Positions 8,753-17,188 of a stretch of 64,000 bases of DNA are shown in pieces. The notes under the pieces were generated by a model. That model ran no database searches. It was not told where the DNA came from and was given only the letters and a program-made list of their open reading frames with translations. The translations under genes and the position numbers were made by a program. Numbering within the stretch: position 1 is the stretch's first letter; each line of letters begins with the position of its first letter. The stretch comes from Falsiruegeria litorea R37 (GTDB lineage: Bacteria > Pseudomonadota > Alphaproteobacteria > Rhodobacterales > Rhodobacteraceae): positions 1 to 64,000 of the forward strand of contig NZ_FWFO01000008.1 in the NCBI RefSeq assembly GCF_900172225.1, in the 5' to 3' direction.

Positions 8753-9562
8753 TTAGGTGACCGGTGAAATCGCTACGATTTGGCCGAAAGGATCTGGTTG
8801 GGCGTTTGGCACCCGTTCCAAGGCCCAATCCCCCTGCACAAAATCCAACCTGGCCATGATTGTTTTCCCGCTGGCCAGCTTGAGCGGCACCAGACCCTTT
8901 GCGCGGTGCAGATTCGGGCAATGTGTCATCAACCACTGCATAAGCTCAGCCTCTTTCATGGGTCGGGGATGAAAGACGCGGTGCACAAAATTGGTACCCT
9001 TTGTCATTTCGGTGGCGGTAGAACGGGTTCGGGCCTTATTATCTGCGATGAAGGCACCCAACGTGGGGTATTGTGGGTGGTTCGATGTCCAGCCCCGGGC
9101 GTGAGCTGCTGTTCGGTTAACGCTTAGGCCATGGGCCTGGTCGATCTGCTGGCGAAACAGGTTGGCGACAAACTTGTCTCGCGACAGTTGGCGCGCGCGC
9201 GCCAGGTTCATCACCGTCAGACACCGCGCTGACCGGGTCCCCACGACACCGTGTAACAGGTGGGCGATCCGGGCGGGTTGAGCGACGCCGCTGGCTTCGA
9301 TGATCATTATGTCAGGCTCATCTTGAACCGCCGATTGAGCGGCGCCAAGCAGGTCGTCGCCGATCGAGCAGCAGGCGCATCCGTTGGTCAGCGCAATCGT
9401 GTCGACGCCGGTCTGAGCGATCAGTTCAGCATCGATATTGATCTGTCCAAAATCGTTGACCAGTACCGTCGCGCGCAACCCGCCGGGCGCGCGCAGGAAA
9501 TCGCGGATCAGTGTTGTTTTGCCCGCTCCCAAATAGCCTGAAACGATGCAGACGGGGATCAT
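8753..9562 (-). CDS. COG0523/CobW-family GTPase (metal chaperone type)
   Basis: A 269-aa G3E GTPase with Walker A GYLGAGKTTL (about residue 9), the metal-binding GCACCS motif (CxCC, about residue 62), IEASG as switch region, and a short C-terminal domain containing RVFHPRPM. COG0523 proteins deliver metals such as Zn or Co to client enzymes; CobW itself belongs to cobalamin synthesis, for which no other gene is present. It starts 3 nt after the amidohydrolase stop with AAAGGA upstream, so the adjacent metallohydrolase is the obvious candidate client. That link is inference. Confidence 0.85.
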   Translation of the reverse strand: MIPVCIVSGYLGAGKTTLIRDFLRAPGGLRATVLVNDFGQINIDAELIAQTGVDTIALTNGCACCSIGDDLLGAAQSAVQDEPDIMIIEASGVAQPARIAHLLHGVVGTRSARCLTVMNLARARQLSRDKFVANLFRQQIDQAHGLSVNRTAAHARGWTSNHPQYPTLGAFIADNKARTRSTATEMTKGTNFVHRVFHPRPMKEAELMQWLMTHCPNLHRAKGLVPLKLASGKTIMARLDFVQGDWALERVPNAQPDPFGQIVAISPVT

Positions 9563-9565
9563 GGC

Positions 9566-11215
9566 CTATCCTTTGACCAGATGCGGGGTGCCTTCGAACA
9601 CCGTGCCGTGGACACGGATGTCGCGAATGGTTTCGGGGGCGACCTCGTAGGGGTCATCGTCCAGCACCGTGAAATCCGCCGACTTGCCCGCGCGAATGGA
9701 TCCGATCCTCTGCTCTTGACCCAAGACATAAGCTGCATCGATGGTGATGGCGCGCATCGCCTGATCGACGCTGATCCGTTCATTGGGGCCCAGAACCGCA
9801 CCCGATTCCGCAATTCGGTTCACCGCCACCCAAACGCTGGTCAGCGGGCGGGCCGGGGCCATGGTGAAATCGGAATGCAGGGCAAAGGGCACACCTTCGC
9901 GCGCCAATGACCCCAAACGGGCCATCTGGCTGGCGCGTTCGTGGCCCAGATTGTGGCGCCAGTAAGCCTCTCCCAACTCATGCAGGTAATAGACATTTGC
10001 CGAAACCAGAGCCCCAAGTGCCTTGATCCGGCGCACCTGCTCCTCGGTCGAGACGCCGAAATGTTCGATGGTAAAGCGGTGATCGAACCGGGGCCGTTCG
10101 AATTGCAGCTTGTCGAGCACATCCAAGGCGAGCTCGACCCCTAGATCGCCGGTGCAATGCACATGGATGCGATAACCTGCATTCCAATAGGCGCGGCAGG
10201 CGGCCTCGAACTGTTCGGGGGCGGTCAGCCATTCGCCATGATGCCCGTCGATGAAGCCGGGTTCCTGTACTTGCATAAGCTGAGAGAAAAACGCGCCATC
10301 AGTGAAGAGCTTGACGTGTTTGTCAAAGAACAGACGGTGACTGCCACGATCACTCAAGGTTTCGATCCGGGCCAACGCCTCTTCGGGCGTTCCGGTCAGT
10401 TCGGCGTCGGGAATGCCACGAGGGATCATCTGTACGCGAAATGGGGCCTCGGCCTGCTCAATCGCAAAGATATAGGATTGCCATTCCAGTTCGAAATCAA
10501 AGATCCCCCAGGCCATGTCACCCACGGTGGTGTGCCCGCCCGCATGCAGCAGCTGTTTCAGATCTTGCAGCCCGCGTCCGAACCAGGTGGGTGCAAAAAG
10601 ATGCGGCCGTAGAGCATTCAGCGCAACCTGCCCGCCGGTTTCAAAAAACACACCCAGATCCGCGTCGATCTGCGGGTGGCTTGCCATCATCTGCCGATCC
10701 AGGTTCAGCTTGTCGATGGCAGCGTCGTTCAGAATGACCTCGTGAAACGAACGATGCCATAGGATGACCGGCACGTCGGGTGCAATTGCGTTCAGGTCCG
10801 GACGCCCAATGATGCCATGCCAGGTGCGGTGGTATCCCCACGTGACAAACAGCTCTTGCGAGGGGCCACGATCCGCGATGAACTGCTGCAGTCGAGCAAG
10901 GTATTCGGTGCGCCCGCGCGTTGCCGGCACCTTATGCTTGCCCAGATCCCATTCGAACGCAGTGATGAACTGGCACGGCAGCAATGTAGCCCCGAGCGAC
11001 GGATGCAGATGCGGGTCAATGAATCCCGGAAACAGCACCTTGTCGGCGAATTGCTCGTCCACCGTGACCTTGGCCCCCTCAAGCCAGGGCTGCATGTCTT
11101 TGATCCGCCCAGCCTCAAGGATGATCCCGTCGCGCACAGCGACCGCCTCGGCAATGGGGTTCGAAGGGCTCATTGTATGGATACGGCGGGCGGGATAGAT
11201 GGTGATTTCGGACAT
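9566..11215 (-). CDS. Amidohydrolase, YtcJ-like
   Basis: A 549-aa metal-dependent hydrolase of the amidohydrolase superfamily. The N-terminal beta-sandwich (TIYPARRIHTM) leads to the HxH metal site in GFIDPHLHPS (about 71-80). Later metal-site candidates include HCTGDLGVELALD and HSDFTMAPARPL, and the protein ends with a small beta domain. The ATG at 11215 has AGAGG 7 nt upstream, so the longer frame to 11257 is rejected. It lies between dctM and the CobW gene; the TRAP system probably imports its substrate or a relative. The substrate is unknown. Confidence 0.85.
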   Translation of the reverse strand: MSEITIYPARRIHTMSPSNPIAEAVAVRDGIILEAGRIKDMQPWLEGAKVTVDEQFADKVLFPGFIDPHLHPSLGATLLPCQFITAFEWDLGKHKVPATRGRTEYLARLQQFIADRGPSQELFVTWGYHRTWHGIIGRPDLNAIAPDVPVILWHRSFHEVILNDAAIDKLNLDRQMMASHPQIDADLGVFFETGGQVALNALRPHLFAPTWFGRGLQDLKQLLHAGGHTTVGDMAWGIFDFELEWQSYIFAIEQAEAPFRVQMIPRGIPDAELTGTPEEALARIETLSDRGSHRLFFDKHVKLFTDGAFFSQLMQVQEPGFIDGHHGEWLTAPEQFEAACRAYWNAGYRIHVHCTGDLGVELALDVLDKLQFERPRFDHRFTIEHFGVSTEEQVRRIKALGALVSANVYYLHELGEAYWRHNLGHERASQMARLGSLAREGVPFALHSDFTMAPARPLTSVWVAVNRIAESGAVLGPNERISVDQAMRAITIDAAYVLGQEQRIGSIRAGKSADFTVLDDDPYEVAPETIRDIRVHGTVFEGTPHLVKG

Positions 11216-11225
11216 GGTCGAACCT

Positions 11226-12485
11226 CTAAAGCAGGATGAGCGAGAGGGCGGGGACAAAGGTGATCACCAACAGGCCAAGCACCATGATGGCGATAAAGGG
11301 AAGGACGCTGCGACAGATCAGGCCGAATTTCTCGCGGAAGGCGGTCATCGCCACGATCAGGTTGATGCCCACAGGCGGGGTCAGCAGACCGATCTCAAGG
11401 TTTACGGTCATGATGATGCCAAGGTGCACCGGGTCGATGCCATAGACGCGACCAAGGGCCAGCAGCAGCGGTGCTAGGATCAGGATGGCCGAGATCATGT
11501 CCATCACGCAGCCCACGATCAGCAACAGCACGTTGATCGCCAGCAGGAAAGTGATCTTGCTGGTGATGAACCCGCTGATCCAGTCCGCCAGATGGGCGGG
11601 GGCCTGATGTGCGGTCAACAGCAGGTTGACCGACAGCGCGATCGCCAGCACGGGAAAGATGGTGCCAACCATGGTTGTCGTCTCGATCGCCACATCGCGC
11701 AGGTCCGGAAGTCGCAATTCGCGGTGTACGAATACCTCGATGATAACCGCGTAGGCCAAGGCAACGGCGGCGGATTCCGTGGGCGAGAAATAGCCCGAAT
11801 AGATGCCGCCAAGCAGGATTACAGGCATCAGCATCGACCAGATGCCTGACCGAAGCGCGCTCAGCAGTCGGGTCAGCGAAAAGCGTTCGCGTGGCATGTG
11901 GCGGTTCACGAAGAACGAATATCCCGCCAGCAACGTCATCAGGAACAGACCGGGCAGGATGCCCGCAGTAAACAGGTCGATGATCGAGGTTTCGGTCGCA
12001 ATGCCATACAGGATCATCGGAATCGACGGCGGGATGATGACGCCGAGCGTCCCGGCGGTGGTCAGCGCGCCAAGGGAAAAGGATTTGTCATAGCCCTGCG
12101 CCAGCAGCGCCGGGTAGGCGATAGAGCCAACAGCAATCAATGTTACGGCGGATGATCCGGAAATAGCGGCAAAGACCGCGCAGGTCATCACGGTCGCCAC
12201 CGCCAGCCCACCGGGCAGGGGGGATGTAAGGGCGGTCATGATTTCGATCAGACGAGCGGCAATTGCACCGCGTCCCATCACGGACCCACAGATCAGGAAC
12301 AGTGGGATCGACAGGAGCACTTCTTTATCAAGGGCGATCCACATGTCTTCGACGATGTAGAGAAGTTCGGCATCGCCCCAAACCAGGTGGATAAAGCTGC
12401 CCACGATCAAGAGCAGGACAAACAGGTTCACCCGTAACGCCAGCAAAGCGATGCTCAGGCCGAACAGGATAAAAGCATAGGTCAT
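11226..12485 (-). CDS. dctM: TRAP transporter large permease (DctM)
   Basis: A 419-aa membrane protein with about twelve hydrophobic segments and the DctM hallmarks GSSAVTLIAVGS and GVIIPPSIPMILYG. It is the ion-coupled translocation subunit of a tripartite ATP-independent periplasmic transporter. The start overlaps the dctQ stop by 4 nt (ATGA-type), and the amidohydrolase begins 10 nt after it. Confidence 0.92.
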   Translation of the reverse strand: MTYAFILFGLSIALLALRVNLFVLLLIVGSFIHLVWGDAELLYIVEDMWIALDKEVLLSIPLFLICGSVMGRGAIAARLIEIMTALTSPLPGGLAVATVMTCAVFAAISGSSAVTLIAVGSIAYPALLAQGYDKSFSLGALTTAGTLGVIIPPSIPMILYGIATETSIIDLFTAGILPGLFLMTLLAGYSFFVNRHMPRERFSLTRLLSALRSGIWSMLMPVILLGGIYSGYFSPTESAAVALAYAVIIEVFVHRELRLPDLRDVAIETTTMVGTIFPVLAIALSVNLLLTAHQAPAHLADWISGFITSKITFLLAINVLLLIVGCVMDMISAILILAPLLLALGRVYGIDPVHLGIIMTVNLEIGLLTPPVGINLIVAMTAFREKFGLICRSVLPFIAIMVLGLLVITFVPALSLILL

Positions 12486-12991
12486 TCAGAGCTGACTTCT
12501 TCAGGGCGCAGGGCCGGGTAAAGGGCAAAGAGCGCATAACGCAGCGCTGTGGTGGCAAAGGCGTAGGGGACAATCAGATTCAGATACCAAAGCGGGATAT
12601 CGATGATCCGGGCCATGTCTTCGAACTCGCGCGCCTCAAGCACGTAGTGGACACCGACCCAGGCAAAGCCCAACAAGACAGCAGTCATGATCAGGTCGCC
12701 CAGTCGGGTTGCGGCGGTGGTAAAGCGCTTTGGGATCAGCCCATCGGCAAAGCGGGGCCGCAGATGGCGGCCCTGTGCTGCGGCCAGGCCAAGCCCCAGA
12801 AATCCGGTGACGATCATGATATAGACCGACACCCGCTGCGCCCCGTAGATCGAGGTGCCGACCAGCTCGCGCAGGCCGACGTCGACAACCAACAAGCCGG
12901 CCACGGTGGCATAGCCTGCCACCGCGATTACGGATTCAAACCGGAACACTCCGGCCAGAACCCGTTCGGCCCAATCAGGCGAGAGTGTCAT
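12482..12991 (-). CDS. dctQ: TRAP transporter small permease (DctQ)
   Basis: A 169-aa protein with four hydrophobic segments, matching DctQ length and topology. The chosen ATG at 12991 overlaps the dctP stop (ATGA); the frame continues upstream to 13099 inside dctP but without need. DctQ bridges the DctM channel and the binding protein. Confidence 0.88.
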   Translation of the reverse strand: MTLSPDWAERVLAGVFRFESVIAVAGYATVAGLLVVDVGLRELVGTSIYGAQRVSVYIMIVTGFLGLGLAAAQGRHLRPRFADGLIPKRFTTAATRLGDLIMTAVLLGFAWVGVHYVLEAREFEDMARIIDIPLWYLNLIVPYAFATTALRYALFALYPALRPEEVSSE

Positions 12992-13977
12992 TCGCCGCAA
13001 GCCGATTTGGCTTCGAGGACTTGGGGCCACATCGCCTCGGACTGGCCACCCAGACCGGCCACAAAGCCGGGCCAGTTCGGCTCGACCTTGGCTTTCCACG
13101 CGGCGCGCTGCTCGTCTGTCAGGCGATGAACAGGGCCACCTGCGGCCTCATATTTTCTGACCAGAGCCACTCCCATCTGACGGATCTCATCCCGGCCCCC
13201 TTGGGTGCTGGGCAGGCTGTCGCGCAGGATCTGCTGCTGTTCGGGGCTGAGCTTTCTCATCGTGCGTTCGCTGATGATGATGCCGCCGGCCTGATGCATG
13301 TGATAGGTCATCATGAAATGCGGCGCGACCTTGCCCAGGCCGAAGGCAACATAAGACACCTCGGCGCTTTCCCCGGCCTTCACCAGTCCGGTCTGCAACG
13401 CAGCAGGGGTTTCAGCATAAGGCAGCTCGGTTCCGTTGGCGCCGACCGATGCCCACAGGGTGCGCGACATGTCGTGGGGCGCGACGCGGGCCTTGTAGCC
13501 TTCGGCATTGGCCACATCCGACAGATCGTCCTGGGCGTAAACATGCACCCAGCCCGTTTCGCCCCATTGCAACAGCTCGACGTCTTTGTCGGCAACGAGC
13601 GATTTCATCGTGTCACCCATGGCGCCGTCATAGACGCAGTCAATGGTTTCCACCTTGTCGAACAGATAGGGCGTCGACATCAGCGCCAGCTCTGGGACAA
13701 AGGCACTCAGCACACCGCCCGACAACGATGCCGCATCAATGCGTCCGCGTTGCACTTGTTTGAACGTGTCGTATTCATTGCCAAGCTGTCCGGACGGGTA
13801 AATGACGATGTCAATCTCGCCGTTTGTGGCCGCCTCGACATTCTTCTCCCAGGTCTCCAGATGGCCGATCCAAGGTGTTCCTGCCGGCGCAATCGACGCC
13901 AGCTTGATCTCGACTTGTGCCGAGGTCGCCGTCGCCAAACAGCCTGAAACAACAGTTCCGATAATCAGTTTTTTCAT
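12988..13977 (-). CDS. dctP: TRAP transporter substrate-binding protein (DctP)
   Basis: A 329-aa periplasmic protein with a Sec signal peptide (KKLIIGTVVSGCLATATSAQ) and DctP-type body, including the GGVLSAFVPELALMSTPYLF region typical of the family. The ATG at 13977 has GGAGG 5 nt upstream. It is the first gene of the dctPQM-amidohydrolase-CobW unit and is divergent from the TetR gene. The ligand is not deducible from sequence. Confidence 0.9.
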   Translation of the reverse strand: MKKLIIGTVVSGCLATATSAQVEIKLASIAPAGTPWIGHLETWEKNVEAATNGEIDIVIYPSGQLGNEYDTFKQVQRGRIDAASLSGGVLSAFVPELALMSTPYLFDKVETIDCVYDGAMGDTMKSLVADKDVELLQWGETGWVHVYAQDDLSDVANAEGYKARVAPHDMSRTLWASVGANGTELPYAETPAALQTGLVKAGESAEVSYVAFGLGKVAPHFMMTYHMHQAGGIIISERTMRKLSPEQQQILRDSLPSTQGGRDEIRQMGVALVRKYEAAGGPVHRLTDEQRAAWKAKVEPNWPGFVAGLGGQSEAMWPQVLEAKSACGE

Positions 13978-14023
13978 AAGTTCCTCCACTCACTTTTCCA
14001 CTCGCTTTGTTTCCTCACAAAAC

Positions 14024-14039
14024 TAGAAAAAAGTTTCTA
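14024..14039. promoter_or_regulatory. Inverted repeat between dctP and tetR (candidate TetR operator)
   Basis: TAGAAA (14024-14029) and TTTCTA (14034-14039) form a perfect inverted repeat with a 4-nt spacer. It sits in the 113-bp divergent gap between dctP and the TetR gene, the usual place for a TetR-family operator. Confidence 0.5.
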
Positions 14040-14090
14040 ATATTGAATTCGTCCCAATAATCTGCTTTTGTCAATTGGAAATGCAGGGGG

Positions 14091-14729
14091 ATGCCAAACG
14101 ACGTGGCGGAGCAAGATACAGACAGGGGATATACACCGGCCAAACAGGCCCGCAGCCGGAAGACCGAACAGAAGTTTCTGGATGCGGCTGAGGTGGCGTT
14201 TGCCAAGAACGGCTTTGCTGGGTCTCGGATCGCAGACATCATCTCTGCATCCGGGGCATCGACCGGGTCATTCTATCATCGGTTTTCGGACAAGCGGGAT
14301 CTGTTCGAGGTCATGTTGGCCCGAATTTGGGAGGCTTTGGCACATGAAGCCCGAGAGATGGATTTGTCCAAAGAAACCTTTGGGTCTCTGGCGAACCTGC
14401 TGACGCATTACGCCGATCATTCCTACACCACGATCCGTGCGCATATTGGGTTCTACCGCGCAGCTTACGAGATCTCTGCCCAGGACCCAGATGTTTGGGA
14501 ACGCTTGAAGGAGTTGTCCCTGGTGATCGGTGATCGATTTGCCGAGGTTGCTGAAACCTACGCCGATGAGATCGAGCTGGACGACAAACAGCAAGCGATC
14601 AGACATGCAGTACAGGTGATCATCACAATGGCCATTCACACATCGCTTGGCTCGGGGCCATTGTTTCCGGCGGATCATACAGAATTGCGGGCGGTGGTGG
14701 TGCGGGCTGCCTTGGGCGTGCTCCGCTAG
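14091..14729 (+). CDS. TetR-family transcriptional regulator
   Basis: A 212-aa regulator with the TetR helix-turn-helix at about residues 22-70 (FLDAAEVAFAKNGFAGSRIA followed by GSFYHRFSDKRDLF) and an all-helical ligand domain. The ATG at 14091 directly follows a G-run; spacing to the GGAA further upstream is about 10 nt, so the start is moderately sure. It is divergent from the TRAP/amidohydrolase operon and upstream of an aldehyde dehydrogenase; it likely represses one or both. Confidence 0.9.
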   Translation: MPNDVAEQDTDRGYTPAKQARSRKTEQKFLDAAEVAFAKNGFAGSRIADIISASGASTGSFYHRFSDKRDLFEVMLARIWEALAHEAREMDLSKETFGSLANLLTHYADHSYTTIRAHIGFYRAAYEISAQDPDVWERLKELSLVIGDRFAEVAETYADEIELDDKQQAIRHAVQVIITMAIHTSLGSGPLFPADHTELRAVVVRAALGVLR

Positions 14730-14764
14730 CAAAACCCGTTTCACAGGGTTGATGCCATACAATA

Positions 14765-14778
14765 TATAATATATTATA
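14765..14778. promoter_or_regulatory. AT-rich 14-bp palindrome upstream of aldehyde dehydrogenase
   Basis: TATAATATATTATA is a perfect palindrome 34 bp before the aldehyde dehydrogenase start. It contains a TATAAT hexamer that could serve as a -10 box, and the symmetry suggests an operator overlapping the promoter. Confidence 0.4.
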
Positions 14779-14812
14779 ATCAATAACACACTCCTGATGC
14801 GAGAATTTCTGA

Positions 14813-16231
14813 ATGTTTCATCCCATTGTGAATGCGGCCAAGATCCCCGTCGCAGGGCGAGAGCGGCGCGCCATCACCAACCCGGCAAGCGGAGAGTTAC
14901 TGGCCGAGTTTGTTTGCGCAACCGAACAGGACGCGGATTCCGCAGCAGATGCGGCAGGGCAAGCATTTACGGAATGGTCAGGCACGTCACCACACGCGCG
15001 AGCCCGCGTGCTGGATGGAATTGCGCAACGGGTCAAGGCTGCCTCGGAGACGCTTGCCCAACAGATCACATTGGAGCAGGGCAAGCCCATGGACGAAGCG
15101 CGGCTTGAGATGTCGGGCGTGGTGGGCATGTTCGAACATTTCGCCGAAATGTCGGACACGATGACGTTTGCCTATGACCGTCCGGGCTATGGCGCGCGGC
15201 GGCGGATCGACATGGTGCCGGTCGGCCCGGTGATCGTCATCACGACGTGGAATTTCCCGGTCGAAACGGCTGCTGTTCACATCGCGCCCGCGTTGGCGGC
15301 GGGCTGTACTGTGGTGGTTCTGGCCAACAACGACACACCATCATCGGTGGCAATGCTGGTGGACATCCTAAATCAGTCGGATTTGCCCAAGGGCGCGGTC
15401 AATCTGGTGATGGGAAGCTCTCGAGTTCTGTCGACCCGGTTGATCAAGCATCGGGCGATGCGGCATCTGTCCTATACCGGGTCGGTCAATGTTGGCCGCG
15501 ATCTGGCTGCGCAATGTGGCGCCGAAATCATGCGCTGCACGTTGGAATTGGGCGGCAACGCGCCTGCGATTGTTTTGCCCGGCTCAAATGTCGAAGAGGC
15601 GGCGCAGGCACTGATTTCGAAACGGTTCTGGAACGGTGGACAGGTCTGCACCGCTCCGAACCGGATTTACGTAAACCGGGACCAGCACGACGCCTTTGCC
15701 GAACTCGCCGGGGCCTATGCTCGGGGCCTGGTTCTGGGCGACGGGATGGACGTGGCGACCACCATGGGGCCGCTGGCCAATATCGAACGCGTTCAGACGA
15801 TGGACCAGATCGCAGCGGACGCTATTGCCAAGGGCTCCACCGTGATCCTGAACGACCCGGCTCGGCAGAACGAAGGGTTCTTTGCGCCACCGCGTGTTTT
15901 TGCCAACGTGCCCGACGACGCGCTTGGCATGACCGAAGAGATTTTTGGTCCGATTGCCTGTATTGCGCCCTACGATGATCTGGATGACATCATGGCCCGC
16001 GCGAACGCCTGCGAATTGGGGCTGTCCGGGTACGTTTATGGCCCGGATCAGACCGCTGCCGAAGCCGTCGGTGCGCGTCTGCAGGTGGGCAGTGTTGCCG
16101 TCAATCAACTGACGACTGCCTATATCGACGTGCCGTTTGGTGGCCTCAAACTCAGCGGATTGGGTTGTGTTGGGGGTGAATCCGCCGTGAATGAATACCT
16201 GTTCCCCAGATTGACAGCGATGAAACCCTGA
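14813..16231 (+). CDS. Aldehyde dehydrogenase (succinate-semialdehyde-dehydrogenase-like)
   Basis: A 472-aa aldehyde dehydrogenase. Motifs are VITTWNFPVETAAVH (about 142), the base Glu in LELGGNAPAIV (about 245) and the nucleophile Cys in NGGQVCTAPNRIYV (about 279). One visible departure is ANNDTP where most members have KPxxxTP, so the Lys that contacts the cofactor adenosine ribose seems replaced, which might alter cofactor preference. It is 83 nt downstream of the TetR gene on the same strand. The substrate is unknown; the neighbouring TRAP/amidohydrolase operon may share the pathway. Confidence 0.88.
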   Translation: MFHPIVNAAKIPVAGRERRAITNPASGELLAEFVCATEQDADSAADAAGQAFTEWSGTSPHARARVLDGIAQRVKAASETLAQQITLEQGKPMDEARLEMSGVVGMFEHFAEMSDTMTFAYDRPGYGARRRIDMVPVGPVIVITTWNFPVETAAVHIAPALAAGCTVVVLANNDTPSSVAMLVDILNQSDLPKGAVNLVMGSSRVLSTRLIKHRAMRHLSYTGSVNVGRDLAAQCGAEIMRCTLELGGNAPAIVLPGSNVEEAAQALISKRFWNGGQVCTAPNRIYVNRDQHDAFAELAGAYARGLVLGDGMDVATTMGPLANIERVQTMDQIAADAIAKGSTVILNDPARQNEGFFAPPRVFANVPDDALGMTEEIFGPIACIAPYDDLDDIMARANACELGLSGYVYGPDQTAAEAVGARLQVGSVAVNQLTTAYIDVPFGGLKLSGLGCVGGESAVNEYLFPRLTAMKP

Positions 16232-16264
16232 CCTTGGCGCGTTGATCACGTGTGGCCCAGAACC

Positions 16265-16300
16265 TTGACAGCGCACAAAATGACACCAATATATGTCATT
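16265..16300 (+). promoter_or_regulatory. Promoter with overlapping inverted repeat for the toxin-antitoxin pair
   Basis: A TTGACA -35 box (16265-16270) is followed after 17 nt by AATATA (16288-16293). Over this lies a perfect inverted repeat, AATGACA (16279-16285) and TGTCATT (16294-16300). The arrangement suggests autoregulation by the antitoxin or toxin-antitoxin complex. Confidence 0.6.
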
Positions 16301-16320
16301 ACATGTGGCGCGGAGGAGAT

Positions 16321-16671
16321 ATGGAACTCGCAGAGCTTATTGAGGATAAGGTTTTTGCCCCGGCAAAGATGGCGGCCAAACTGCGCACGACGCAATCTGA
16401 GATCGCTGCCACCATCGGCCTGTCGCGCGACGCGTTTTCCCGAAAGGACCGGCTAAAGTCGGTCCGCACGCAAACGCGGCTGCGCGAGATGCTGGAAATC
16501 CTGAACCGGGTCGAAAAGTTCACAGGTTCGGCGCTGACGGCCTATGCTTGGATGCGGTCGGAACCGATTGTGGGCTTTGGCGGGCAAACCGCAGAACAGC
16601 TGATCCGAGAGGGCAGGGCCGATCAAGTGCGCCGCTATCTCGATCACGTGGCGGCAGGCGGTTACGCCTGA
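16321..16671 (+). CDS. Xre/MbcA/ParS-type antitoxin
   Basis: A 116-aa antitoxin. The N-terminal part holds a helix-turn-helix-like segment (TTQSEIAATIGLSRDAFSR) and the C-terminal part the toxin-binding DUF2384-type motif (AWMRSEPIVGFGGQTAEQLI then a helix ending YLDHVAAGGYA). The ATG at 16321 follows GGAGGAGAT; a GTG at 16252 in the same frame is rejected. It partners the RES-domain gene that begins 3 nt after its stop, the standard Xre-RES order. Confidence 0.88.
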   Translation: MELAELIEDKVFAPAKMAAKLRTTQSEIAATIGLSRDAFSRKDRLKSVRTQTRLREMLEILNRVEKFTGSALTAYAWMRSEPIVGFGGQTAEQLIREGRADQVRRYLDHVAAGGYA

Positions 16672-16673
16672 GC

Positions 16674-17183
16674 ATGCAGCACAAAGGCCCGCTGTTTCGC
16701 GCCCACAATCCCTATTGGTCTTGGGACCCGGTGTCCGGAGAGGGTGCGCGCATGAACGGAGGGCGCTTCAACCCAATCGGCACCCCCGCGATCTATATGT
16801 CCGAGACCGTTCTGACCACCATTCGTGAGGCCAGCCCCCTGGGTCGCCCGATGGAGCCGCTCACTATCTGCGAATACCAGGTCGATTGCGGACCGGTCTT
16901 TGACGCAACCAATCCGGCACTGTTGGCGGCGCATGGGATCACCTTTGGTCAGTTGCAATGCCCGAACTGGATGGGCGAGATGCTCAGCGGCCGCGTGCCT
17001 GCGTCCCACACGGTGGCAGATCAGCTGATCGCCAACGGATTTGCAGGCCTCCGCGTGCAAAGTTTTGCCCGAGGCGCGACGCCCCGGGACGTCAACGTGG
17101 TGTTCTGGCGGTGGGGTGACACGCCGCCGGAAATGATCCGCGTCATCGACAGCGATGGACGCCTGCCGGGACCACCTGTTTGA
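16674..17183 (+). CDS. RES-domain toxin (NAD+ phosphorylase family)
   Basis: A 169-aa RES-family protein. The conserved Arg-Glu-Ser features are visible: Arg in LFRAHNPYWSW and NGGRFNPIGTPAIYMSE, Glu in TIREASPL, and the C-terminal Ser region RVQSFARG. Characterised RES toxins deplete cellular NAD+ by phosphorolysis and are neutralised by an Xre antitoxin. The ATG at 16674 was chosen because the longer frame overlaps the antitoxin. It converges tightly with the GMC oxidoreductase (6 nt between stops). Confidence 0.88.
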   Translation: MQHKGPLFRAHNPYWSWDPVSGEGARMNGGRFNPIGTPAIYMSETVLTTIREASPLGRPMEPLTICEYQVDCGPVFDATNPALLAAHGITFGQLQCPNWMGEMLSGRVPASHTVADQLIANGFAGLRVQSFARGATPRDVNVVFWRWGDTPPEMIRVIDSDGRLPGPPV

Positions 17184-17188
17184 CACCG

